45,824 nt of DNA. Origin: an uncultured Clostridia bacterium. GTDB lineage: Bacteria; Bacillota; Clostridia; Christensenellales; UBA1242. Below, in pieces: positions 7,596-15,504 of this stretch. The position numbers were made by a program, and so were the translations under genes. The notes beneath the pieces were generated by a model, which saw only the letters and a list, made by a program, of their open reading frames with translations, was not told the DNA's origin and did not search any database. The stretch is taken from assembly GCA_944377165.1 (NCBI GenBank), contig CALWEJ010000003.1:74150-119973 (forward strand). Reading direction: 5' to 3'. Positions within the stretch are counted from its first letter, which is position 1, and every line of letters starts with the position of its first letter.

Positions 7596-10121
7596 ATGGA
7601 ACAGTTTGTAATAGTAGATGGAAATAGTTTAATAAATCGCGCTTTTTATGGTATGCCGCCGCTTAAAAGTTTAAGTGGTGAGCCTTGTGGTGCGGTATAT
7701 GGATTTTTAAATATGATTTTAAACGTTATTTCGCGCGAAAAGCCGAAATATTTTGTTTGTGTATTTGATGCTGGCAAGCATACCTTCCGCCACGATAAAT
7801 ATGCGGAATATAAAGCCGGTAGAGAAAAAATGCCTGAAGACTTAGCAAAGCAATTACCACTTTTAAAAAACATATTGCGTGCGATGGATATTAAGACAAT
7901 AGAAATACCCGAGATAGAGGCGGATGATATAGTAGGTACATTGACGCGTAAGTTTAATGAAAACTTCATTTTACTTTCTGGTGATAGGGATTTACTTCAA
8001 CTAATTAATGATAATACTACCGTTTGGCTAACTCAAAAAGGTATTACAGACGTTTTGAAGGTTGATGAGGCAGTACTAAAAGAAAAGTATAATATAAAGC
8101 CGTATCAAGTCGTTGAACTTAAATCAATAATGGGCGACAGTTCGGATAATATACCCGGAGTTATGGGTATAGGCAAGGTCGGTGCGCATGACCTTATTGA
8201 TAAGTTCGAAACGCTAGAAAATATTTTTAAAAATATTGAAGATGTTCCGACAAAATACAAAAATAAGCTAATTGAGCATAAAGATATGGCATATCTATCG
8301 CACGAACTTGCGACAATCAAAACAGATGTCGAATTAGATTGTACATTATCTGAGTGCGAATATCATTTACCTTTTTCTAGTGAAGTTTACGAACTTCTAA
8401 AAGAGTTAGATTTCAAGTCAATACTTTCTAGAAAGGAATTATTTGACGAAAGTATCAAGCAAAGCGAAGAAGTTGTTGATAAAACCGAAATTAAAGAAAT
8501 CGCAACACAATCAGCTTTTCTTGATATGGTAAGACAAATTGAAGAAAATAATTCGTTTGCCGTACTAAGTGAAAATTTAAGTATAAATATTTCAGTGGGC
8601 GATATAGAATATGTCTTATATAAAAGCGGAGATGTATTCAATAAAAATATTGAAAAGTTAAAGGAACTTTTTGCTGGTGACAAACAAAAAATTTGCTTTG
8701 ATACAAAGTCATTAATGCACGAACTAGATTATTTTGATATTCAAATAAACAACTATTTTGACGTATCATTGGCAATCTATATTGCGAACGAAATGGATGC
8801 TGAAATTTCGATAGATGATGCATTGAAATTAAATAATATAACAACGCAAGCAAAAGCTCACGCATTAATTAAATTAAAAGAAATATACGTAAATATTTTA
8901 ATCAAAAATTTGCAATTAAAATTATACTCAGATATTGAATTACCGCTAGTAGATGTATTATACAATATGGAGCGCGACGGAGTAAAAATAAATGTTGATG
9001 AAATAAAATCGCTTAGCGCAATTTATCATAAAGAATTAGATGAATTAACGGACAAAATTTATAATTTAGCAGGCGAAGAATTTAATATAAATAGTCCGAA
9101 ACAGTTGCAAACAATTTTATTTGATAAACTCAAAATAGATTTTAAAGGCAAAAAGGGTACGTCTATCGAAGTTCTAAAGGCGATAGCGGATAAGCACGCG
9201 ATTGTAAACGAAATTATTAGATATAGAAAAATTAGCAAACTCATAAGCACTTATCTTGACGGAATGTTGACATATGTATCAAATGACGGCAAAATTCACA
9301 CTACTTTTATGCAACGCACAACATCAACTGGTAGGTTAAGTAGTAGAGAACCTAATATGCAAAATCTACCTATGCGCGACGATGAAGGTAGAGCGCTTAG
9401 AAAGATGTTTACAAGTTCATTTGATGGTGGAACTATAATTAGTGCCGATTACAACCAAATTGAACTTAGATTAATTGCAAATTTTAGCAAAGATGAAAAT
9501 ATGATAGCAGACTACTTGTCAGGTAAAGACATTCATACGGCAACGGCTAGTAAAATCTACAATGTAGATATTTCCTCCGTCACACCTAGTATGAGAAGAG
9601 TGGCGAAATCAGTAAATTTCGGAATTATTTATGGTATAAGTGCATATGGGCTAAGTCAAAATTTAGGCATATCTACTAAGGAAGCCGGTGAGTTCATAAA
9701 AAAATATTTAATGATTTATCCGCGCGTTAAGGAATACGGAGATGAACAAATAGAAAAGGCGCGTCAAAACGGTTATATTTCTACTATAATGGGCAGAGTA
9801 AGACATATTCCAGATATAAATTCGTCTAACTCAGTAATGCGCGGATTTGCCGAACGTACAGCTAAAAATACACCGCTACAGGGTAGTGCAAGCGATATAA
9901 TAAAAATAGCAATGATACGTGTATTTAATCGAATTAAAAATCAAAATTTAAAGAGCAAATTAGTGCTTCAAATCCACGACGAACTAATAGTTGACTGCTA
10001 TCCAAACGAAAGCGAAACTATTAAGAATATTTTAAAGGAAGAAATGGAAAATGTTGTTAATTTAACTGTGCCATTAATCGTCGAAGTGAAAGAAGGTAAA
10101 ACATTATTTGATGCGAAGTAA
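7596..10121 (+). CDS. polA: DNA polymerase I
   Basis: An 841-residue family A polymerase for Okazaki fragment maturation and repair synthesis. The N-terminal 5' nuclease (about 1-290) shows VDGNSLINRAFYG, EADDIVG, GDRDLLQL and MGDSSDNIPGV. The central domain (~300-450) lacks the Asp/Glu residues of a 3'-5' proofreading exonuclease, as in many Firmicutes. The polymerase domain has TSTGRLSSREPNMQNLP, motif A DYNQIELR, motif B RRVAKSVNFGIIYG and motif C LQIHDELIVDC, all intact. The frame extends six codons upstream of 7596, but the promoter overlaps those codons. ATG 7596 also matches the usual family N-terminus. No Shine-Dalgarno sequence is present. Confidence 0.97.
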   Translation: MEQFVIVDGNSLINRAFYGMPPLKSLSGEPCGAVYGFLNMILNVISREKPKYFVCVFDAGKHTFRHDKYAEYKAGREKMPEDLAKQLPLLKNILRAMDIKTIEIPEIEADDIVGTLTRKFNENFILLSGDRDLLQLINDNTTVWLTQKGITDVLKVDEAVLKEKYNIKPYQVVELKSIMGDSSDNIPGVMGIGKVGAHDLIDKFETLENIFKNIEDVPTKYKNKLIEHKDMAYLSHELATIKTDVELDCTLSECEYHLPFSSEVYELLKELDFKSILSRKELFDESIKQSEEVVDKTEIKEIATQSAFLDMVRQIEENNSFAVLSENLSINISVGDIEYVLYKSGDVFNKNIEKLKELFAGDKQKICFDTKSLMHELDYFDIQINNYFDVSLAIYIANEMDAEISIDDALKLNNITTQAKAHALIKLKEIYVNILIKNLQLKLYSDIELPLVDVLYNMERDGVKINVDEIKSLSAIYHKELDELTDKIYNLAGEEFNINSPKQLQTILFDKLKIDFKGKKGTSIEVLKAIADKHAIVNEIIRYRKISKLISTYLDGMLTYVSNDGKIHTTFMQRTTSTGRLSSREPNMQNLPMRDDEGRALRKMFTSSFDGGTIISADYNQIELRLIANFSKDENMIADYLSGKDIHTATASKIYNVDISSVTPSMRRVAKSVNFGIIYGISAYGLSQNLGISTKEAGEFIKKYLMIYPRVKEYGDEQIEKARQNGYISTIMGRVRHIPDINSSNSVMRGFAERTAKNTPLQGSASDIIKIAMIRVFNRIKNQNLKSKLVLQIHDELIVDCYPNESETIKNILKEEMENVVNLTVPLIVEVKEGKTLFDAK

Positions 10122-10178
10122 TATATTGAAATTTATGAAAATTCTATTACAACTTAATTTAATAGAAATATATTTAAT

Positions 10179-10220
10179 AAATCTACAAATTTTTAAACAA
10201 ATTATTTGTAGATTTTTTTA
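10179..10220 (+). terminator. Rho-independent terminator after polA
   Basis: AAATCTACAAAT pairs with ATTTGTAGATTT, followed by a T run. Confidence 0.8.
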
Positions 10221-10241
10221 TTTTATTATATCATTATATAA

Positions 10242-11576
10242 ATGACGAATGAACAAAGAAAAGAAAAATATATGAATAGGAACATAAAATTATGTCCCGC
10301 TTTTTTAGGTATTTCGTATGACGTGATTTTTGTTTGGACAATTTCTACAATGTATTTTACTACTCAAAAGGGATTGTCGATGTCTCAGACAATAGTGCTC
10401 GATTCTATACTTATGTTTTCTGGCTGTCTTTTAAGTATTCCTATTGAACGATTGTTTAAAAATATCAAGCCATTAAAAGCTTCTATTATAGGTAATATCG
10501 GATATGCTATTTTCATTATTATGTGTATATTCGGAACAAATTTCTTTACGTTTGCAGTCGCACAAATATTTTTATCATTTGGATATGTTGTGGTTTCAGT
10601 GAAGAATAATTTAATTTTAACGCAGTCGCTAAGTGTTGTTCATAGAGATAAAGAATTCAATAAAGTGTCTGGACAGGGTTTAGCAGTACATTATACGTCT
10701 GATGCAATAGGGGCGATTATAGCTACATATGCGTATAGTTGGCACCCAGAACTAGCCTTTTGGATGTCGCTTGCTATGGTTATAATAAGCGAAATTATCG
10801 GTTTTTGTATGAAAGAACCATCGAAATTTCAGGAGCAAAATATTCAAGTAGCACCGCTCGAACACGGATTAGTAGATACCCAAATAAAGAAAGTCGAAGC
10901 AGATAATAAATCTGATTCATACATTAAAGTTTTAGCAAGTTCGTTTTTTGTATTGATGTTAATATATATGTTTTTCTTTAGGGGAGCTAATGCGGTAATT
11001 AGTGCAGGGTTTAAGATGTATCTGCAAGAAGCAGTAGGGTTTGGAGCAATACCGGTATGGATGTACGGATATATCTATGCTCTGTTTAGGTTGTCGTCAG
11101 CGCTTTCTAGTAAATATCAGTTTAAATTTGATTTAAAATTCGGTGTACGTAGTTTATTAATACTTAATGTGGCGCTAGTATTAGGGTTTGTCATAAGCGG
11201 TATAGTTTATTTATTTACGCCATTCTCTATATTAGGATTAATCATAATAATACTTTGCAATTATATGCTTACCGCATTGCGTGCACCCAATCAAATATTC
11301 GTAAATAATTATATGCAGGTTTGTATCGCACCTAAGAATATTGAAAAAGCATATTCAATTCGTACAATGGTTGAATATTGCGGGTATGCAAGTCTAAATG
11401 CGATATATAGCTTGCTTGTAGGATTATTTATGAATAATTATGGTTGGACAAGTATAACGTTTATATCAATAGCATTCCCGCCACTCGTAATTGCACTAGC
11501 ATTGTTTGTTCGCGCACTTGTGAAAAAATATGCTCAAAAATATACAATAATCAAAGAAGAATATATAAACGATTAA
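10242..11576 (+). CDS. MFS-type transporter
   Basis: A 444-residue protein with about twelve hydrophobic segments and a long hydrophilic central loop (about residues 185-225) splitting it into two six-helix halves, the hallmark of the major facilitator superfamily. The short loop with a basic/charged patch after helix 2 (IERLFKNIKP) is in the usual place. The N-terminus is hydrophilic and there is no signal peptide. No substrate-specific motif is recognisable. The ATG at 10242 lacks a ribosome binding site; the ATG at 10272 is an alternative that would remove ten hydrophilic residues. It is a single-gene unit bounded by terminators. Confidence 0.75.
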   Translation: MTNEQRKEKYMNRNIKLCPAFLGISYDVIFVWTISTMYFTTQKGLSMSQTIVLDSILMFSGCLLSIPIERLFKNIKPLKASIIGNIGYAIFIIMCIFGTNFFTFAVAQIFLSFGYVVVSVKNNLILTQSLSVVHRDKEFNKVSGQGLAVHYTSDAIGAIIATYAYSWHPELAFWMSLAMVIISEIIGFCMKEPSKFQEQNIQVAPLEHGLVDTQIKKVEADNKSDSYIKVLASSFFVLMLIYMFFFRGANAVISAGFKMYLQEAVGFGAIPVWMYGYIYALFRLSSALSSKYQFKFDLKFGVRSLLILNVALVLGFVISGIVYLFTPFSILGLIIIILCNYMLTALRAPNQIFVNNYMQVCIAPKNIEKAYSIRTMVEYCGYASLNAIYSLLVGLFMNNYGWTSITFISIAFPPLVIALALFVRALVKKYAQKYTIIKEEYIND

Positions 11577-11604
11577 AAAACGAGCAATATTATGCTCGTT
11601 TTTT
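11575..11604. terminator. Bidirectional terminator shared by the MFS gene and the SRP RNA
   Basis: AAAAAACGAGCA and TGCTCGTTTTTT are a perfect inverted repeat around ATATTA. It stops the plus-strand transporter message and the minus-strand SRP RNA. Confidence 0.9.
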
Positions 11605-11609
11605 CTGGT

Positions 11610-11881
11610 GAATTGTACGTGTTAAATTTGAGACGAATCACTTGCTGGCATAGACTTATGACACTCCATCAAAGCTACCCTATAGCACATACCGTATCCC
11701 TCTTAATGCTGCTACCTTCCGATCCTGACATAGTTCGAAGGGCGATATTGTATAAGACCTTGATTTCAACATACCGCAAGACTACTCAACACAAATAAGT
11801 CCGCCCCGGGTTTAACCGTTCAGCCCCACTGTAGTGGATTGTGGGTACAGGGCACCACTAGCTCCCCACCTAGTACAATTC
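11610..11881 (-). ncRNA. ffs: Signal recognition particle RNA, large bacterial type with Alu domain
   Basis: Read on the minus strand, the RNA carries the SRP54/Ffh-binding helix 8 signature: GTCAGGATCGGAAGGTAGCAGC-like sequence (about 11706-11729), with the GGAA tetraloop and the asymmetric and symmetric loops. The 5' half has the Alu-domain elements GGGGAGCTAGTGGTGCCCTG and CCCGGGGCGGA. The 5' end GAATTGTAC pairs perfectly with the 3' end GTACAATTC, closing the long helix 5 and fixing both ends at about 11881 and 11610. Length is ~272 nt, matching the ~270-nt SRP RNA of Bacillus and Clostridium and not the ~110-nt 4.5S form. It targets ribosomes with signal sequences to the membrane together with Ffh and FtsY. 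Confidence 0.95.
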
Positions 11882-11887
11882 AAGTTC

Positions 11888-11916
11888 ATTATATCAAACA
11901 AGCAAAAAAATGGCAA
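11888..11916 (-). promoter_or_regulatory. Promoter of the SRP RNA gene
   Basis: On the minus strand: TTGCCA (11911-11916), 17-bp spacer, TATAAT (11888-11893). It places the start within a few bases of the first helix base. Confidence 0.85.
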
Positions 11917-12000
11917 GAGTTTTTTACTTTTTTCAGCTCATATGTTTAATAAAATAAAAGTATAACGTCGAATTATTAGAAGGTTATTTTTAATTTCAGT

Positions 12001-12030
12001 ATTGACAAATGGTCAATCGTGTGTTAAATT
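12001..12030 (+). promoter_or_regulatory. Promoter with an inverted-repeat operator on its -35
   Basis: TTGACA (12002-12007), 17-bp spacer, TAAATT (12025-12030). The perfect inverted repeat ATTGAC-n5-GTCAAT (12001-12017) covers the -35, so a dimeric repressor could block it. TTGAC/GTCAA half-sites are common for MarR-type regulators. Confidence 0.5.
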
Positions 12031-12053
12031 ATAGCAAAGAAAGGTAGGTTGAT

Positions 12054-12716
12054 ATGGTAAAAACTTTAAAAGAGATAATAAATAATAAAGAACTATTAAC
12101 AGAACTTGAAGAAGACAAAGACAATTATGTAGCTATTATTAGACGCGATGCTAGTGATAAATATATAGATTTGATTAACTATTGTTATGATATAGTTGAA
12201 AAGGTGTTTGCATCTGAAGAATTAAAAGACAAGATTAGAGAGGTCGATTTCACAAATAGAATGAAAAATGCTAAAAGTATATGTTCGTGTTTGGTAAAAG
12301 ACCCGCAAGGTAAAATAATCATCAATGGCGAAAATTACCGCTTAGAATCAAATGCATTTAAGCTTATTCATTATGTAGTGGGGCAGTGTTTAATCAAATT
12401 TTATAATAAATATGTTGATGTTATAACAAATACATCTTTATATAAAGAACAAGAAAAAAGCATAGATAAAAACTTCCTCGAGGCTAAGACTAAATCTGTT
12501 GTGATTAAGGGATTAGAATTAGCACGTAATGATGAAGAAGTAAAATTAAATATCCAACATATTAATCCTAATATTGAGCATAAATTTACCGCTATAGACT
12601 TCCCTTCTAGAGAGGATTACATAAAGTCTGTAATTGATACATCAATATTTATAGCAATACGTAGGACAAAGAAAAATTTGACAATATCAGACGAACACGG
12701 GAATTCTATTTTATAA
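12054..12716 (+). CDS. Hypothetical protein, soluble, mostly helical
   Basis: A 220-residue protein I do not recognise. It has no membrane segment or signal peptide. Its composition (Lys, Glu, Ile, Asn, Asp) and spacing suggest a largely alpha-helical cytoplasmic protein. Residues ~95-115 include SICSCLVKDPQGK and a two-strand-like patch around GKIIINGENYRL. The ATG at 12054 is preceded by AAGGTAGG, an acceptable ribosome binding site. It stands alone between a promoter with a possible operator and a terminator, so it may be a regulated single gene. No function can be inferred. Confidence 0.75.
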   Translation: MVKTLKEIINNKELLTELEEDKDNYVAIIRRDASDKYIDLINYCYDIVEKVFASEELKDKIREVDFTNRMKNAKSICSCLVKDPQGKIIINGENYRLESNAFKLIHYVVGQCLIKFYNKYVDVITNTSLYKEQEKSIDKNFLEAKTKSVVIKGLELARNDEEVKLNIQHINPNIEHKFTAIDFPSREDYIKSVIDTSIFIAIRRTKKNLTISDEHGNSIL

Positions 12717-12728
12717 TCATAAAACTTT

Positions 12729-12753
12729 AAGGGCAAATTAATTGCCCTTTTTA
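12729..12753 (+). terminator. Rho-independent terminator
   Basis: AAGGGCAA and TTGCCCTT pair around ATTAA, followed by T. Confidence 0.85.
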
Positions 12754-12764
12754 TATAAAATTGT

Positions 12765-12793
12765 TTGTATAAATCATCTAATTTTGTTATAAT
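12765..12793 (+). promoter_or_regulatory. Extended -10 promoter of the CBS-domain gene
   Basis: TTGTAT (12765-12770), 17-bp spacer, TG-n-TATAAT (12785-12793). The leader is short and carries GAGG before the ATG at 12809. Confidence 0.7.
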
Positions 12794-12808
12794 ACATTCG
12801 AGGTTTAT

Positions 12809-13537
12809 ATGGAAGAAACAAATGCAGAACGATTTATTTCAGCATACAACACTATAGACTATAGCTTAAGAACGATTTATGATTTTAAACGTAGTATGTC
12901 GTTTAGTGACGTCGTTAGACGTAGCGTAGTGTTGAATTCGGTTGTAAGGAAATATGAAGATGATTTAATAGACTATGGAAGATTGCGTAATGCTATAATT
13001 CATAGCGGAAATAAAGATTATATTATTGCCGAACCGCACGACGAAATCGTGGAGAAAATTGAAAAGATTGCGACTTTAATATCTGAACCGCCTCTTGCTC
13101 TAGATAGGGTCGGGAATAAGGAAGTTATAACAATAGTCCACGATATGAAATTATCTAAAGCAATAGAATTGATATTTAGAACAGGTTATGCAAATTTGCC
13201 CGTTTATAATGATTTTAAATTGCTAGGTATTTTAAATGCAAGAAAGATAATTAACCTTTTAGGTGACGCAATCTCTAAGGGACAAAATCTTCAAGAGTAT
13301 GTGGACAACACTACGGTCGGCGAAATAATGGAAAGTATGGGTGATGACTATTATTTTATGGTGGCAGATGAGGGGCTCACTGTTGATGAGGCTATGAATA
13401 GCTTTGAAAACAACAGAAAACTACTAATAATTCTTATCACTAAAGACGGTAAAGATACAGGAAAACCACTTGGAATTATCTCATCAATTGATATAATTGA
13501 TATGAAAAAAATCCTTGATATTTATTATGTGCCTTAA
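12809..13537 (+). CDS. CBS-domain-pair protein with a HEPN-like N-terminal domain
   Basis: A 242-residue soluble protein. The N-terminal ~95 residues are helical and contain RLRNAIIHSG near residue 70, an R-x4-H motif of the kind found in HEPN domains (RNA-cleaving or nucleotide-binding helical bundles). Residues ~105-240 form two CBS motifs. The first contains TGYANLPVYND...GILNARKIINLL and the second NRKLLIILITKDGKDTGKPLGIISSIDI, which normally bind adenosyl ligands such as AMP, ATP or SAM. A CBS module controlling an N-terminal effector domain is the simplest reading. Whether the HEPN-like part is catalytic or only structural is unknown. The downstream methyltransferase starts 11 nt after the stop, so they are probably cotranscribed. 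Confidence 0.75.
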   Translation: MEETNAERFISAYNTIDYSLRTIYDFKRSMSFSDVVRRSVVLNSVVRKYEDDLIDYGRLRNAIIHSGNKDYIIAEPHDEIVEKIEKIATLISEPPLALDRVGNKEVITIVHDMKLSKAIELIFRTGYANLPVYNDFKLLGILNARKIINLLGDAISKGQNLQEYVDNTTVGEIMESMGDDYYFMVADEGLTVDEAMNSFENNRKLLIILITKDGKDTGKPLGIISSIDIIDMKKILDIYYVP

Positions 13538-13548
13538 GGTAGAAATAT

Positions 13549-14394
13549 ATGAAAATTGCAAAAGATTGGGAAGACTATAAAGTTTTAGCTACTGCTAGCG
13601 GTGAGAAGTTAGAGCGCATCGGTGGCTATACTTTTTTACGTCCTGACCCACAAGTAATATGGAATACAGATAAGCACCTTTCTACAAACGTTGATGCTTG
13701 CTATAAGCGCGGAGATAACAAGTCGGGTAATTGGGCAAAAACTAAGCGCTTGCCACAGTCGTTTGTCATAAGTAGAAAGGGCGTGAAATTTCATATTGAG
13801 CCTATGAGCTTTAAACATATTTGTTTGTTTCCTGAGCAGGCAGTGAATTGGGATATAATGTCTTCGTTGATAGAAAAAGAAAAACGTACAATAAAAGTTC
13901 TTAATTTGTTTGCTTACACTGGCGGAGCGAGCATTATATGTGCGTTGAGTGGAGCAAGTGTCACGCACGTAGATGCAGCAAAAAGTATGATTGATATAGC
14001 AAAGATTAATGCTAAGTTGAATGGTATAACAAACATAAGGTTCATTCAAGATGATTGCAAGAAATTTGTTGAGCGAGAAATTAGGCGCGGTAATAAGTAT
14101 GATGCTATAATTATGGATCCACCATCATTTGGACGCGGTCCACACGGGGAGACGTGGAAGATAGAAGATAACATTTATGAATTCGTTAAATTATGCGGGG
14201 AGCTAATAAGTGACAATCCTTTGTTTGTTTTAATTAATAGTTATACTACAGGATTACAACCAACTGTTATGGCGAATATATTAAATTCGGTTATTCCTAA
14301 TGGTAAATGTGAAGCATACGAAATAGGTCTTCCAACAGAAGAAAAAAATATAATTTTGCCTTGTGGATGTAGTGCTATAAAATTATTTAAATAA
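13549..14394 (+). CDS. Class I SAM-dependent methyltransferase, RlmI/RlmK-like
   Basis: A 281-residue protein of the SAM-methyltransferase family that includes the 23S rRNA methylases RlmI and the RlmK half of RlmKL. The SAM-binding motif NLFAYTGGASI is near residue 123. The acidic ribose-binding position follows in THVDAAKSMIDIAK. The motif IV DPPSFGRGPHGETW near 181-194 is the family signature. The N-terminal PUA domain of RlmI is absent; instead ~100 residues specific to this branch precede the catalytic core. The substrate is probably RNA but not proven. It is preceded by AAGGTAG and lies 11 nt after the CBS-domain gene. Confidence 0.85.
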   Translation: MKIAKDWEDYKVLATASGEKLERIGGYTFLRPDPQVIWNTDKHLSTNVDACYKRGDNKSGNWAKTKRLPQSFVISRKGVKFHIEPMSFKHICLFPEQAVNWDIMSSLIEKEKRTIKVLNLFAYTGGASIICALSGASVTHVDAAKSMIDIAKINAKLNGITNIRFIQDDCKKFVEREIRRGNKYDAIIMDPPSFGRGPHGETWKIEDNIYEFVKLCGELISDNPLFVLINSYTTGLQPTVMANILNSVIPNGKCEAYEIGLPTEEKNIILPCGCSAIKLFK

Positions 14395-14493
14395 ATAAAA
14401 AATAAAAAATTTTTTAAAAATATTGCTAAATGCTAAGAAAATAGTGAAAATTTATTAAAATATAAATAAATTATTAAAAATTAGAAGGAACTT

Positions 14494-15198
14494 ATGAATA
14501 TAGAACCAAAAATTATATATGAAGATAATCATATCATTGTAGTTATAAAACCACAAAATATTTCTGTTCAAGCAGATGAAAGTGGTGATATAGATATGCT
14601 TACTATCATAAAAAATTATATAAAAGAGCGTGACAAAAAGCCGGGCAATGTCTTTTTAGGTCTAGTGCATAGATTGGATAGACCTACCGGCGGAGTAATG
14701 GTATTTGCTAAGACGAGTAAGGCGGCGAATAGACTTTCGCGTGAATTAAGAGAAAAAGAATTAAAGAAAAAATATTTGTGCGTTGTAAATGGGCGACCAC
14801 AATTAAATTCGAACAGATTAATTACGTATTTGAAAAAGGACAGCAAGACAAACACGGTTAGAATCGCACCAAAACTTGAAACAGGAGCAAAAGAAGCGAT
14901 ACTTGAATACGAACTAATAGAGAATAAAGATAATTTATCATTAATAAGTGTAGATTTATTAACAGGTAGAAGCCATCAAATAAGAGTCCAAATGTCAGGT
15001 CAATTAAATACACCTATCTATGCCGATTTTAAGTATGGCGACAAAAAGCATACTGGTAATTTAGCGCTTTGGGCATTCGAATTAAAATTTGTTCATCCAA
15101 CAACTAAAGAAAATATGCGTTTCCAAGTCGAACCAGATTACAATACCAACCCGGCATTTAAAATGTTCCAAGATAAAATTGAAAAGATGATTAAATAA
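14494..15198 (+). CDS. RluA-family pseudouridine synthase
   Basis: A 234-residue enzyme converting uridine to pseudouridine in rRNA or tRNA. The catalytic motif VHRLDRPTGGVMVFAKT near residues 55-71 holds the nucleophilic Asp (HRLD). The downstream KKYLCVVNGRP and LLTGRSHQIRVQM motifs are also intact. It lacks an N-terminal S4 domain, so it belongs to the short RluA/RluC-catalytic-only group. The ATG at 14494 has GAAGGAAC as ribosome binding site. Which uridines it modifies cannot be read from sequence. Confidence 0.92.
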   Translation: MNIEPKIIYEDNHIIVVIKPQNISVQADESGDIDMLTIIKNYIKERDKKPGNVFLGLVHRLDRPTGGVMVFAKTSKAANRLSRELREKELKKKYLCVVNGRPQLNSNRLITYLKKDSKTNTVRIAPKLETGAKEAILEYELIENKDNLSLISVDLLTGRSHQIRVQMSGQLNTPIYADFKYGDKKHTGNLALWAFELKFVHPTTKENMRFQVEPDYNTNPAFKMFQDKIEKMIK

Positions 15199-15211
15199 TC
15201 TTTTCTTTTTT
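15181..15211 (+). terminator. Terminator overlapping the end of the RluA-type gene
   Basis: GAAAAGAT (15181-15188) pairs with ATCTTTTC (15198-15205), followed by T. The stop codon lies in the loop. The rest of the 15199-15504 gap is very AT-rich and holds only the next promoter. Confidence 0.7.
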
Positions 15212-15448
15212 AATATGTAAATTAACTCTAAATGAAATTTGCTATTAAAGATAAATAAAAATGAAAATTAGAAAAATATAATAATTTAAATTAAAAAATT
15301 AATAAAAAACAGCAAAATTCAGCATAAATAGTAAAATTTTTAAAATTTATTTTTAATTTAACAATTTTAAATAAAATTATGAAAAATTTGCGATAAATTC
15401 TAAGTAAAAAATTATTAAAAAATTATGAAAAAATTTTTCAAAAAAGTA

Positions 15449-15477
15449 TTGACTATATTTAAAATTAGTGCTAAAAG
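15449..15477 (+). promoter_or_regulatory. Promoter of the Ppx/GppA-like - MreB-like operon
   Basis: TTGACT (15449-15454), 17-bp spacer, TAAAAG (15472-15477). A good AAGGAG ribosome binding site precedes the ATG at 15505. Confidence 0.65.
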
Positions 15478-15504
15478 TATGTTGTAAAAACTTAAGGAGA
15501 TATT

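Noticed and set aside
11592..11798. 68-codon open frame on the plus strand
   Set aside because: It lies inside the SRP RNA gene on the opposite strand, starts within the terminator stem and has no ribosome binding site.
13636..14049. 137-codon antisense frame opposite the RlmI/RlmK-like methyltransferase
   Set aside because: It is Cys/Arg/Thr-rich and has no start signals, while the opposite strand encodes a clear enzyme.
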